In this document: one piece after another, positions 30,720 through 38,598 of the stretch
Position numbering within the stretch: the stretch's first letter is position 1
Layout: each line of letters starts with the position of its first letter
Assembly: GCA_946408345.1 (NCBI GenBank)
Contig: CAMJRR010000003.1
Coordinates: forward strand, 114,219 to 178,218
Source: an uncultured Bacteroidales bacterium
GTDB lineage: Bacteria; Bacteroidota; Bacteroidia; Bacteroidales; F082
Length of the DNA stretch: 64,000 nt
Direction of reading: 5' to 3'
Translations under genes and position numbers: made by a program
The notes under the pieces: generated by a model
Seen by the model: the letters and a program-made list of their open reading frames with translations, nothing else
The model's database searches: none
Told to the model about the DNA's origin: nothing

Positions 30720-31754
30720 TTATTTGATCCTCGTGCGACTATAACTCAATTCCACCTCATAGGATTGGGGCAGGACCTCGTCGCCCGTCACTTCTACCTG
30801 CATAATACAATTTTCCTTAATCAAACTCTTAAGCAAAAATGTTTCAGTGCGTTGTTGGCCTTCCTGCAGGTCATTGAGCCAATAGGATTCTTCGGCCAGC
30901 AAGCGGTTTCGTCTCCCTTTTTCTACAATCCACACATGCACCCGAAGTCCAGTCACTTTGCCTGGACCCAGATTGTGCAGGTCGAGTTCTAATGTGCAGT
31001 TGGCTTTCTCAAATACGAAGGTCGGCTGCGACTCAAAACGCACTCCTTGAATGAGTAGGCTCGGTGTGTCGTCGACAGGAACGGCCTCCATTTCAACATT
31101 ATAATAACCCTCTGGGATCTGTCCAATCCGCCAGCCTTCCATGGTGGTTTCCATATAATAATACCTCTTGTCTCGAAACGAAAGATAGCGGCTGGCTTCA
31201 ATCCCATCACAATGTACCCCGATGGCCATGTGCTCAGGTAGCACCAATAGGATGAAATCCACCTCCATTTCATAGAGCAAGGCTGTCAATAAAGCCACCT
31301 TGTCCTCGCAATCGCCGCAACCGTCCACCAAGGTCTCAATGGGGTAACGCAAGTATTCATCTGTACCTTTTGTGGTGGAATCGTATGCGTAAGGCAAAGA
31401 TTGCACAAACGTCAACGCCAATTCAACTTCTTCCTTCTCTGTAGTGCTGTTAGTGCTAAATTCATCAGCCAAAGCCCCTAACACAGAGCGGTCATGTTCG
31501 GAGAGCATGAAACCATAGTAATTCGGCGGTATCTCGCCACCATTGAACTGGTATCGATAAGCCAAATGTTCACGCTCGTTTTGGTAATAATCGTATAGAT
31601 TTGTGCTGATATTCAGTGTAATGGAACATTGTTTACCGTTGCACGTCCATGAATGCTCCACCTCATAAAAGCCGTCCTGCTCCACCACAGAATGGGCAAA
31701 GGCTGTGAGGCTGAAGAATGCAAAGACAATTATTAGATGCAAACGGAAACACAT
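30720..31754 (-). CDS. Transglutaminase-like cysteine peptidase-fold protein
   Basis: A 344-residue exported protein; the signal peptide MCFRLHLIIVFAFFSLTAFA sets the start at 31754. The ORF track extends 33 residues into a palindromic repeat. A transglutaminase-like core has LVDGCGDCEDKVALLTALL with the nucleophile Cys, and LLVLPEHMAIGVHCDG with the His. The C-terminal ~120 residues are beta-rich, like a CARDB or Ig-like domain. Such proteins may be peptidases or crosslinking enzymes of the envelope. Substrate unknown. Confidence 0.8.
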   Translation of the reverse strand: MCFRLHLIIVFAFFSLTAFAHSVVEQDGFYEVEHSWTCNGKQCSITLNISTNLYDYYQNEREHLAYRYQFNGGEIPPNYYGFMLSEHDRSVLGALADEFSTNSTTEKEEVELALTFVQSLPYAYDSTTKGTDEYLRYPIETLVDGCGDCEDKVALLTALLYEMEVDFILLVLPEHMAIGVHCDGIEASRYLSFRDKRYYYMETTMEGWRIGQIPEGYYNVEMEAVPVDDTPSLLIQGVRFESQPTFVFEKANCTLELDLHNLGPGKVTGLRVHVWIVEKGRRNRLLAEESYWLNDLQEGQQRTETFLLKSLIKENCIMQVEVTGDEVLPQSYEVELSYSRTRIK

Positions 31755-31811
31755 GGGAGAGTTGTTTTCCCATGCTAACGCAAGAATCGTGCTAAAATTG
31801 TAATAGAGCCA

Positions 31812-31870
31812 GCCTTCTATGTCATTCCGCGGGCTAAGTTTGTGGGCAGACAAAGGAATCTATAGAAGGC
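31812..31870. repeat. Palindromic repeat element (copy 1)
   Basis: GCCTTCTATGTCATTCCG... and GGAATCTATAGAAGGC form a long imperfect hairpin. The words GTCATTCC and GGAATCTATAGAAGG resemble palindromic intergenic repeats common in Bacteroidota. It overlaps the over-extended ORF start of the transglutaminase-like gene. Confidence 0.8.
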
Positions 31871-31897
31871 ATTTCAAGAGGTAAAAACCTAATTTAC

Positions 31898-31967
31898 GGC
31901 CTCATCAGGTATAGATCCCATGCCTTCGCACACGTGTCTGCGTTGGGATGACATACCTGTTGAGGCC
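31898..31967. repeat. Palindromic repeat element (copy 2)
   Basis: GGCCTCATCAGGTATAGATCCCA and TGGGATGACATACCTGTTGAGG pair as a 70-bp imperfect hairpin. Its inner words (TATAGATCCC, GGGATGACATA) match the inner words of copy 1. It lies just past the stop of the tricorn-type gene and could also terminate it. Confidence 0.85.
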
Positions 31968-31980
31968 TTCAACACATTCT

Positions 31981-34900
31981 TTATTTTCCCCAATAATGGA
32001 AATCCTTTACCTCTTTCAGCAGTTCCTTAACGGCGGCCTCCAGCTGTTCGTCAACACCTTCAGCCATCTTCTCGGGCGTATTGCGCACCTTGATATCAGG
32101 TTCCAACTGTGTGTTTTCCAACCAGTTGCCTTGTTCGGTGCGGTAGCCGATGACGGGTAAGCCAAAATACAAGGAAGGATCTTGCAAGGTTTCCCATGTC
32201 ACGCTCGACATGGTGCCAGGCACAGGCATACCGACGAGGCTGCCCATCTTCTTGTACTTGTAGACCCAAGGCGTGCCATGCGCATTGCTGTAGTTAGCCT
32301 CGCCGATGAGCATAATCGAAGGCTTGTTGTAGCGTCGCGAAGGCATCACACAGGCCACGCTGTCGTTGATGACCTGTTCAAGATATTTCTCACCACTGAA
32401 GAGGATTTCGATGTCTTCATGCAGACGCCCACCGCCGTTGAAGCGTGTGTCGATGACAATACCATCACAGAGGTTGTACTTGCCAAGAATTTGTGAATAT
32501 ACATCGCGATAACTGGCGTCGCCCATGCTCTTGATGTGGACATAGCCCAAGCGACCGTTGGATAGCTTCTTCACCGTTTCCTCGTTATGCTTCACCCAAC
32601 GGTTGTAGAGCAAATCATTCATTGCGCCATGGCTGATGGGCTTCACGGTCTCATCCCAGGTCTTGCCGCCATCGGATAGAGTCACCAGGACAGTTTTGCC
32701 ACGCTTGTTGTTGAGGAGCGGATAGTAGTCCATGCCTTTCTTGATCTCCACGCCATCAATCTTTTTAATCACGGTTCCCGCTTTCACCTTTGAACTTTTC
32801 TTATCGAAAGGACCGCCTTCCACTACCTCAGCGATCTTCAGGCCGTCACCGTTGTAGTCGAGGTCGAGCAGCACGCCAAACTCAGCTGTGGCATCGCCTT
32901 TGTTCCCAGGCCGGTAACCCGAACCCGTGTGGGACACATTCAGCTCGCCGAGGATCTCACTCAGCATCTCGGAGAAGTCGTAGTTGTTGTTGATATGTGG
33001 CAGGAAAGGCTGGTAGGCCTCTTTCATCAGTGCCAAATCCACGCCGTGATGGTCCTTCATAAAGAAACGATTCTCTATTTGCAAAAACACATGGTTGAAC
33101 ATGTATTCGCGCTCTTCGGCAAGATTGAGTTCCATGGTAGCGTCGTATTTTATCGAAGAGGATTTGCCGCTCTTGTCGAATTTCTGCAAGTTGTTGCCTG
33201 AGAGCACAAAGAGGTTATCACCCTGCATCCTCAGCTGCGCACCACCCTGCCCCAGCTTTTTCGTAATCTTCATCGACTTTTCGCGCACATCCATTTCCCA
33301 CAGGTCATAACCCTTCTCGAAAGAAGTCATGAAATAGAACTTTTCTCCGTCATTAGTGAGTGCCATACCGCTTAAGTTCGATGACATCGGGGTCAGACGG
33401 ATAACTCGGTCTTGCAAATGCTCCAAGTCCACCTCAATCTTCTTGGTTTCCTTGGGCTTTTCATCTTTTGAGGTCCCTGAGCCTGTCGAAGGGTCATCTT
33501 TTTTATCGTCTTTCTTACCTTTTTTCTTGTCACTCTTCTCCTCTTTCTTCGCCTCGTCTTTCTTTTCATCCTTCTTGCCTTTTTCCGTCTCTTTCAGCAG
33601 GGCATATTCCTCTTTGCTGAGGCGGAATTTGTCGTAGGCATCCTGATTCAAGAAAGCGATGAAAGCGTCGTTTTGACTGCCCCACGAAGCATGGGAGCGC
33701 ATTCCATAACGATTTGAGCGATAAATGATGGCATTACCTTCCATAGCCCAATGAGGACTACCATCGATGTAGGCACTTTCGGTGATGTTGTAGATAGTCT
33801 TCGAGCCGTCAGCTTTCACGATGCCTATATCAGAATAAGGGTCGCGCATATGGGAAATCAAAGTCAGGGCAAACCATTGTCCGTCAGGCGACCACTCGTA
33901 GGAGAAGCCGTAGTCGTCGGTTTCGTAGTGCTGGCGTCCATCTGTGATTTGGCGCACCTGTTTTGAAGCCAAATTATAAACTTTCAAGACACTGCGATTC
34001 TCGATGAAGGCAATCTCCTTGCCATCAGGAGAATAGCAAGGGGCTATGCGCTCTATTCCATCGTTGTCGAACAGCGGCTTTTCTTCAATCAAGGTAGCGT
34101 AGGCGAAGTTATAGTCTTCTTTACGTTCGATTGTGGCTTGATAGAGGTTCCAGTAGCCATCACGCTCAGAAGCATAGACGATGGAACGACCGTCTTTCGA
34201 AAACGATGGGTTACGCTCAGCTTGAGCAGTGTGCGTGATTTGCTTGGTGGTGGCATATTCGTCGACACCTGTCACGAAGAGTTCTCCACGCGAGATAAAG
34301 GCAATCAACTTTCCATCCTGACTCAGATCAAAGTCGCCGATGCCTTTGAAATCCTGCTTGACCAACTGCTCCAACGCCTGGTCGTTCACAATTTCGATAT
34401 TCACCTTTTGTGGCTCACTACCAATGCGCTGGGTATAAATCTCACCCATGTAGCCGTAGCACAACAGACCATCGTTGGCCACACTCAAAAAACGCACCGG
34501 ATGGGTCTTGAAGTGGGTCACGGCCTCCACCTGTTCGAGATTGTTGGCAGGTGCCTTATAGACATTGAAGCTTCCATTGTTGCGTTCACTTAGGAACACG
34601 ACATCCTTATAGCCAGGCAAATAGCACGGGTCGCGGTCTTCACCGACATTGGTGGTGAGAATCGTATGAGTCTTTTTCTTTGCATTATAGTACACCACAT
34701 CGCGAGCCACGGAAGAGACATGATGCTTGCGCCACACATTTTCGCTGCCTTTGCGGTCGTAGTAAAGGAACGACTTGCCGTCCTTGTCGAACGACATGCT
34801 GCTCACGGGCACAGCCACCACCTGCTCGGGACGACCGCCTTCAGTGCTCACCTTATATAATTCAGTAATCCAGCCTGAGGCAAATTGCACATTCTCAGCC

Positions 34901-35283
34901 GATTTCTGAATCTGAGCTGAGAAATAGATTTCCTTGCCATCGGGTGAAAATGCCAAAGGAATTTCGGTGACTGAGTTAGTTGTAACGCGCTGGGCCACAC
35001 CACCTTCAGCAGGAACCAAATAAACATCAAAATTACCATTGCGGTCGGTGGCAAAGGCAATCTGTTTGCCATCGGGCGACCAAATCGGGTCGCCATCGTA
35101 TGCAGCGTTTGTTGTAATTTGCAGTGCTTTACCGCCATTGGTGTTCACTACATACACATCGCCTTTATAGCAAAAGGCAATCTTGTCGCCCTGAGGCGAA
35201 ATCACATTGTGGCGGAGCCACAGCGGTTGGGCAGAGAGGCTCAAACCTACCGCCATTAGAATGATTAGGAATAGTTTTTTCAT
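31981..35283 (-). CDS. Tricorn-type S41 protease with PD40 propeller
   Basis: A 1100-residue exported protein (signal peptide to LSLSAQ). The N-terminal half holds PD40/WD40-like propeller blades (WSPDGKQIAFATDRNG, FSPDGKEIYFSA, WSPDGQWFAL). A Lys/Asp/Glu-rich linker follows at about 565-620, then a second beta-propeller, a PDZ domain (about 815-880, VVEGGPFDKKS) and the C-terminal S41 peptidase (about 900-1085: GIVIDTRFNGGG, LIGEANYSNAHG, VPGTMSS). The Ser of YSNAHG is the likely nucleophile. Tricorn-type proteases cleave peptides in large assemblies; Bacteroidota members carry signal peptides and probably act in the periplasm. A REP-like element encodes DPSTGSGT within the linker, in frame. 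Confidence 0.9.
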   Translation of the reverse strand: MKKLFLIILMAVGLSLSAQPLWLRHNVISPQGDKIAFCYKGDVYVVNTNGGKALQITTNAAYDGDPIWSPDGKQIAFATDRNGNFDVYLVPAEGGVAQRVTTNSVTEIPLAFSPDGKEIYFSAQIQKSAENVQFASGWITELYKVSTEGGRPEQVVAVPVSSMSFDKDGKSFLYYDRKGSENVWRKHHVSSVARDVVYYNAKKKTHTILTTNVGEDRDPCYLPGYKDVVFLSERNNGSFNVYKAPANNLEQVEAVTHFKTHPVRFLSVANDGLLCYGYMGEIYTQRIGSEPQKVNIEIVNDQALEQLVKQDFKGIGDFDLSQDGKLIAFISRGELFVTGVDEYATTKQITHTAQAERNPSFSKDGRSIVYASERDGYWNLYQATIERKEDYNFAYATLIEEKPLFDNDGIERIAPCYSPDGKEIAFIENRSVLKVYNLASKQVRQITDGRQHYETDDYGFSYEWSPDGQWFALTLISHMRDPYSDIGIVKADGSKTIYNITESAYIDGSPHWAMEGNAIIYRSNRYGMRSHASWGSQNDAFIAFLNQDAYDKFRLSKEEYALLKETEKGKKDEKKDEAKKEEKSDKKKGKKDDKKDDPSTGSGTSKDEKPKETKKIEVDLEHLQDRVIRLTPMSSNLSGMALTNDGEKFYFMTSFEKGYDLWEMDVREKSMKITKKLGQGGAQLRMQGDNLFVLSGNNLQKFDKSGKSSSIKYDATMELNLAEEREYMFNHVFLQIENRFFMKDHHGVDLALMKEAYQPFLPHINNNYDFSEMLSEILGELNVSHTGSGYRPGNKGDATAEFGVLLDLDYNGDGLKIAEVVEGGPFDKKSSKVKAGTVIKKIDGVEIKKGMDYYPLLNNKRGKTVLVTLSDGGKTWDETVKPISHGAMNDLLYNRWVKHNEETVKKLSNGRLGYVHIKSMGDASYRDVYSQILGKYNLCDGIVIDTRFNGGGRLHEDIEILFSGEKYLEQVINDSVACVMPSRRYNKPSIMLIGEANYSNAHGTPWVYKYKKMGSLVGMPVPGTMSSVTWETLQDPSLYFGLPVIGYRTEQGNWLENTQLEPDIKVRNTPEKMAEGVDEQLEAAVKELLKEVKDFHYWGK
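33472..33495. repeat. 24-bp REP-like element inserted in frame (copy 2)
   Basis: GGTCCCTGAGCCTGTCGAAG continues as GGTC, 21 of 24 identical to the copy at 21092. Here it is read on the minus strand in the low-complexity linker of the tricorn-type gene. Confidence 0.85.
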
Positions 35284-35304
35284 AAAGATTTTGAAACAAT
35301 TATT

Positions 35305-35373
35305 TTACAGCTCGTTAATTTCTTTCTCAGTAAGGCCCGTAATCTCCATACCTGCCCTTATCTCTGCTATGCT
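35305..35373 (-). pseudogene. Short C-terminal remnant resembling an Rpn/PD-(D/E)XK nuclease tail
   Basis: On the minus strand a frame reads ESIAEIRAGMEITGLTEKEI and ends in TAA at 35305. The pattern resembles the SIEEIAEITGLSEEEI tail of Rpn-type nucleases that are frequent in Bacteroidota. It overlaps the end of the MNT gene and has no start. Only about 23 residues remain, so the assignment is tentative. Confidence 0.3.
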
Positions 35374-35669
35374 CTCTCATATATCAGTTGTTTATCATTG
35401 TTGACACTTTCAACAGCCCAAGGACGAAGGGTACCTTCTTCGACAAGATCAACTTCCAAACCTAGTAAATCTTCAAGGTCAAGTTGCATCCCTGCTATTT
35501 TCAGGAGCCCTATAGGTTGTGTACGATCATATTGCACAAGAATATCCATATCACTCCATGGTTTCTCCTCTCCTCTGGCAAATGAACCAAAAAGCCATGC
35601 CTTCAACACCGGTTGGGTCTTGAAATAATCAGCAATAATCTGAATCATCGACAAAGTGTGCGTACTCAT
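35367..35669 (-). CDS. MNT-type minimal nucleotidyltransferase
   Basis: A 100-residue protein of the Pol-beta minimal nucleotidyltransferase type: GSFARGE (28-34), then SDMDILVQYD with the two catalytic Asp residues (about 39-42), and a third acidic position in LEVDLVEE. Such proteins usually pair with a HEPN toxin (MntA/HepT); MntA antitoxins AMPylate HepT. No HEPN gene is adjacent here, so this one is solitary or has lost its partner. The start may be 35669 or the internal Met at 35648. Confidence 0.82.
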   Translation of the reverse strand: MSTHTLSMIQIIADYFKTQPVLKAWLFGSFARGEEKPWSDMDILVQYDRTQPIGLLKIAGMQLDLEDLLGLEVDLVEEGTLRPWAVESVNNDKQLIYERA

Positions 35670-35703
35670 TTCATTTAATTTTATGCCGCAAATATACTCA
35701 TTT

Positions 35704-36315
35704 TCAGTTTACTTGAAACATAAACATAGAATTCCCTTCCAAAAAAAGCTCCAGCCTATCCCCGACATGCACTTCACCTACACCTTGTGGTGTACCCGTG
35801 AAAATAATATCGCCTTCTTTCAGTGTTACGAAGCGCGAAACATGGGCAATGATTTTGTCAAAGCTGAAAATCATGTCCCGGCTATGGCCTTGCTGTACAC
35901 ATTCACCATTGAGTTTCATGCCGAAGGAAATATCGTCCGCATTTTTCAATTCGCTGATTTTCTTAAACTTTCCTATCGGAGCAGAATAATCGAAAGCTTT
36001 AGCGATTTCCCAAGGATGACCTTTGGCCTTACATTGGCTTTGCAAGTCCCGGGCGGTAAAATCAATGCCCACGGTGATGGCATCGTAGTATTCAGAAGCC
36101 AACTTCTCGTCAATCGCCTTGCCCGTCTTGCAGATGCGTAGCACAAGTTCCGTCTCATAATGGACTTTCTTACTGAAATCAGGATACGAGAAAGGCTCAC
36201 CAATAGGCAATAGTGCCGTCTCAGGCTTCATGAAAAACATGGGTTCAGTCGGTAAGTCGTTGTCTAGTTCTTTGACATGCGCCAGATAGTTACGGCCTAT
36301 ACAGATGATTTTCAT
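35704..36315 (-). CDS. Fumarylacetoacetate hydrolase family protein
   Basis: A 203-residue FAH-fold enzyme: GRNYLAHVKEL near the N terminus, MFFMKPETAL, HYETELVLRI with metal-binding Glu residues (about 52-56), GIDFTARDLQ, and FTGTPQGVGEV near the end. Small single-domain members act as acylpyruvases or oxaloacetate decarboxylases (FAHD1/YcgM type). It lies 4 bp downstream of the exonuclease gene, so the two are co-transcribed, but they share no obvious pathway. Confidence 0.88.
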   Translation of the reverse strand: MKIICIGRNYLAHVKELDNDLPTEPMFFMKPETALLPIGEPFSYPDFSKKVHYETELVLRICKTGKAIDEKLASEYYDAITVGIDFTARDLQSQCKAKGHPWEIAKAFDYSAPIGKFKKISELKNADDISFGMKLNGECVQQGHSRDMIFSFDKIIAHVSRFVTLKEGDIIFTGTPQGVGEVHVGDRLELFLEGNSMFMFQVN

Positions 36316-36319
36316 GGTT

Positions 36320-37138
36320 TTATCGTTTTACATTCTTTCCGCCCATACGCAACTTGATGGCGGTCACCACCTTCTTCGTATAGCGCGGGAAATCGTTTTT
36401 CATAATCCAATCATAATAAGGCGGCTCTATGCGGAAGACATCTTCTACCCGCTTGCCTTTGTGCTTGCCAAACATGAAGACCTCCTTGCCCTCCTCATCG
36501 AAGATGATTTGTCCCGAAAGGTCAGCATTCTTATGATGCGCCGAAAACTCAGAAAGCTGCTTCATATCATTGACAGGGCCTTGCGACTTGTTTCCTTTAC
36601 CATCCTCGTATTCAACGCCTTGATATTTATCAAGCATCGCACGAAGCACGTCATAAGTGGCTTTGGTGTCGGCCATGGCTCCATGCGCGCCCTCCAATTC
36701 CGCATGACAGAAATATCGGTAAGCGCTTTTCAAGTTGCGTGGTTCCATCTTCATATAAATGTTCATCACATCGATGAAGTCGCGACTCTTGAGATCGAAG
36801 TCGTAGTCTACACGAAGGAATTCCTCCATCAGCATTGGGAGGTCGAACTTCAAGATATTATAACCCGCCAAGTCGGCATTACCGATAAACAAAGCGATTT
36901 CCTTAGCCTTATCGCGAAAGGTAGGTTTGTCAGCCACCATCTCGTCGGTGTAACCATGCACCGAGGTGGACTCCTCAGAAATGGGCATTTCGGGATTAAG
37001 CAGCCATACACGCTGCTCTTCTTCACCGTTTACATTGATTTTCAGCACACTCATCTCAACGATGCGATCATGCGAGGGATTAAGGCCTGTTGTTTCTAAG
37101 TCAAAAAAGGCGATAGGACGTTTCAGATTCAGTTCCAT
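36320..37138 (-). CDS. DEDDh 3'-5' exonuclease (DnaQ-like) with DUF3820-like tail
   Basis: A 272-residue protein. Exonuclease domain at 8-175: FFDLETTGLN (Exo I, D14/E16), GYNILKFDLPML (Exo II), HGAMADTKATYDVL (Exo III with His and Asp). The C-terminal 60 residues (FGKHKGKRVEDVFRIEPPYYDWIMKND) form a DUF3820-type module that often follows such nucleases. It resembles the DNA polymerase III epsilon/RNase T family; a proofreading or repair role is likely. A -7 box lies 20 bp upstream and is divergent from the PUR gene. Confidence 0.9.
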   Translation of the reverse strand: MELNLKRPIAFFDLETTGLNPSHDRIVEMSVLKINVNGEEEQRVWLLNPEMPISEESTSVHGYTDEMVADKPTFRDKAKEIALFIGNADLAGYNILKFDLPMLMEEFLRVDYDFDLKSRDFIDVMNIYMKMEPRNLKSAYRYFCHAELEGAHGAMADTKATYDVLRAMLDKYQGVEYEDGKGNKSQGPVNDMKQLSEFSAHHKNADLSGQIIFDEEGKEVFMFGKHKGKRVEDVFRIEPPYYDWIMKNDFPRYTKKVVTAIKLRMGGKNVKR

Positions 37139-37157
37139 AAAGATAGTAAATTTGAGT

Positions 37158-37166
37158 GCAAAAATA
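37158..37166 (-). promoter_or_regulatory. -7 promoter box of the exonuclease gene
   Basis: TATTTTTGC on the minus strand, 20 bp upstream of the start at 37138. Confidence 0.6.
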
Positions 37167-37199
37167 ATACATAAAAGGCAGCAATATCCAATTTTTTCC

Positions 37200-37208
37200 T
37201 ATTTTTGC
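37200..37208 (+). promoter_or_regulatory. -7 promoter box of the PUR-like gene
   Basis: TATTTTTGC on the plus strand, 54 bp before the ATG at 37262; 34 bp from the divergent minus-strand box. Its position argues that the ORF-track start at 37205 is not used. Confidence 0.6.
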
Positions 37209-37261
37209 CCCACTTTTCAAACATAAAAGAACTATTAGAAAGTATCAAATTATTGAAAGAC

Positions 37262-37639
37262 ATGATGGAAGAAAATGAAATGAAAGGAAAAGAGGAGTTG
37301 TTCTCCAAGGCAGTGAAAGCAGGTAAGAGAACTTACTTTTTTGATGTCAAATCCACGAAGAACGACGAGAAGTACATCACCATAACCGAAAGCAAGCGCC
37401 GTTTTGACGAAGGTCTGAACCGTTTCTTTTACGAGAAACACAAGATTTTCCTCTACAAGGAAGACTTCGAGAAGGTTTCGAAAGGCTTGAGTGATGCCAT
37501 CAAATACATTGAAACAGGCGAATACCCTGCCGACTATTACGACCAGCCGGAGCCGCGTCGCTACGACCGTGAGAATGGCGAACAACACACCGAGATTGAC
37601 AACGCCATCGACAAATGGTTTGACGAATTGGAAAAATAA
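37262..37639 (+). CDS. PUR-family DNA/RNA-binding protein (DUF3276)
   Basis: A 125-residue protein: ELFSKAVKAGKRTYFFDVKSTKNDEKYITITESKR is the core of the bacterial PUR-alpha fold (about 10-45), followed by FLYKEDFEKVSKGL and an acidic tail. PUR proteins bind single-stranded nucleic acid; the Bacteroidota and spirochaete members bind RNA or DNA with unclear roles. The ORF track begins at 37205, inside the promoter box; the start at 37262 (MMEENEMKGK) fits better, although 37277 is also possible. A strong terminator follows. Confidence 0.85.
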   Translation: MMEENEMKGKEELFSKAVKAGKRTYFFDVKSTKNDEKYITITESKRRFDEGLNRFFYEKHKIFLYKEDFEKVSKGLSDAIKYIETGEYPADYYDQPEPRRYDRENGEQHTEIDNAIDKWFDELEK

Positions 37640-37659
37640 ACTTACATCAATCAAAAACA

Positions 37660-37690
37660 AAGGCCGCGGTCACAAGCTGCGGCCTTTTTT
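37660..37690 (+). terminator. Rho-independent terminator after the PUR-like gene
   Basis: AAGGCCGC and GCGGCCTT arms with TTTTTT directly after; a GC-rich stem with a short loop. Confidence 0.88.
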
Positions 37691-37785
37691 GTTGAAATTT
37701 ACTTTGTCCATCTAAACTTTTCAACATTTTCATCCATTGTTGATAACTTTCCGTTTTGGGCGGCAATAAATCCCTTCAAAACTCG

Positions 37786-37793
37786 TAATTTTG
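37786..37793 (+). promoter_or_regulatory. -7 promoter box of the parA operon
   Basis: TAATTTTG, 22 bp before the ATG at 37815, with TTTTGG (37754-37759) about 27 bp upstream as a possible -33 element. Confidence 0.55.
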
Positions 37794-37814
37794 TAGCGTA
37801 AATTTTTGACTGAA

Positions 37815-38594
37815 ATGTGTAAGACCATAGCGATTGCAAATCAGAAAGGTGGCGTGGGCAAAACCACTTCCGCCATTAACCTAGCGGCCAGTTTGGCTGT
37901 TCTTGAATACAAGACTCTTCTCATCGATGCCGACCCTCAAGCCAACGCTACATCAGGCGTAGGCATCGACCCGAGAACCGTGGAGACTAGCATTTACGAG
38001 TGCATCATCGACCAGGTGGATCCAAAGACGGTCATCACAGAGACCGAGACACCCCATCTTTTCCTCTTGCCCGCCCATATCGACCTCGTTGGTGCCGAAA
38101 TTGAGATGATCAATCTGCCCGAGCGCGAGCTGATGATGAAGAAGTTGCTGGCCCCCATCAAAAAAGATTATGATTTCATCATCATCGATTGTTCTCCCTC
38201 CTTAGGTCTTGTCACTGTCAATTCGCTCACTGCTTCCGATTCAGTCATTATTCCTGTGCAATGCGAATACTTTGCCCTTGAAGGTCTTGGCAAACTGCTC
38301 AACACCATCAAGATTGTGCAAACCCGCTTGAACCCCAACCTTGAAATCGAAGGCATCCTGCTCACCATGTTCGATACGCGCCTGCGCCTGTCGAAACAAG
38401 TGGTGGAAGAAGTCAAGATGCACTTCCAAGACATGGTGTTCAACACCATCATCAACCGCAACACCCGCTTGAGCGAAGCGCCCAGCTTCGGCAAGACCAT
38501 CGTCATGTACGATGCCAACAGCACAGGAGCCATCAATTATCTCAACCTTGCTCGCGAAATCCTCGAAAAGAACAACTTAGCCACAACAGAATAA
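37815..38594 (+). CDS. parA: Chromosome-partitioning ATPase ParA/Soj
   Basis: A 259-residue deviant-Walker ATPase. The start is the ATG at 37815 (MCKTIAIANQKGGVGKTT); the track uses a TTG three codons upstream. Walker A KGGVGKTT is at 11-18, LLIDADPQANAT (about 38-49) is the switch, and DFIIIDCSPSLGLV (about 118-131) is Walker B. It cooperates with ParB to segregate origins. It is followed after 4 bp by parB, forming the head of a parA-parB-DUF5683-dapB-lepB operon seen across Bacteroidota. No parS palindrome was found in the window. Confidence 0.96.
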   Translation: MCKTIAIANQKGGVGKTTSAINLAASLAVLEYKTLLIDADPQANATSGVGIDPRTVETSIYECIIDQVDPKTVITETETPHLFLLPAHIDLVGAEIEMINLPERELMMKKLLAPIKKDYDFIIIDCSPSLGLVTVNSLTASDSVIIPVQCEYFALEGLGKLLNTIKIVQTRLNPNLEIEGILLTMFDTRLRLSKQVVEEVKMHFQDMVFNTIINRNTRLSEAPSFGKTIVMYDANSTGAINYLNLAREILEKNNLATTE

Positions 38595-38598
38595 CACC

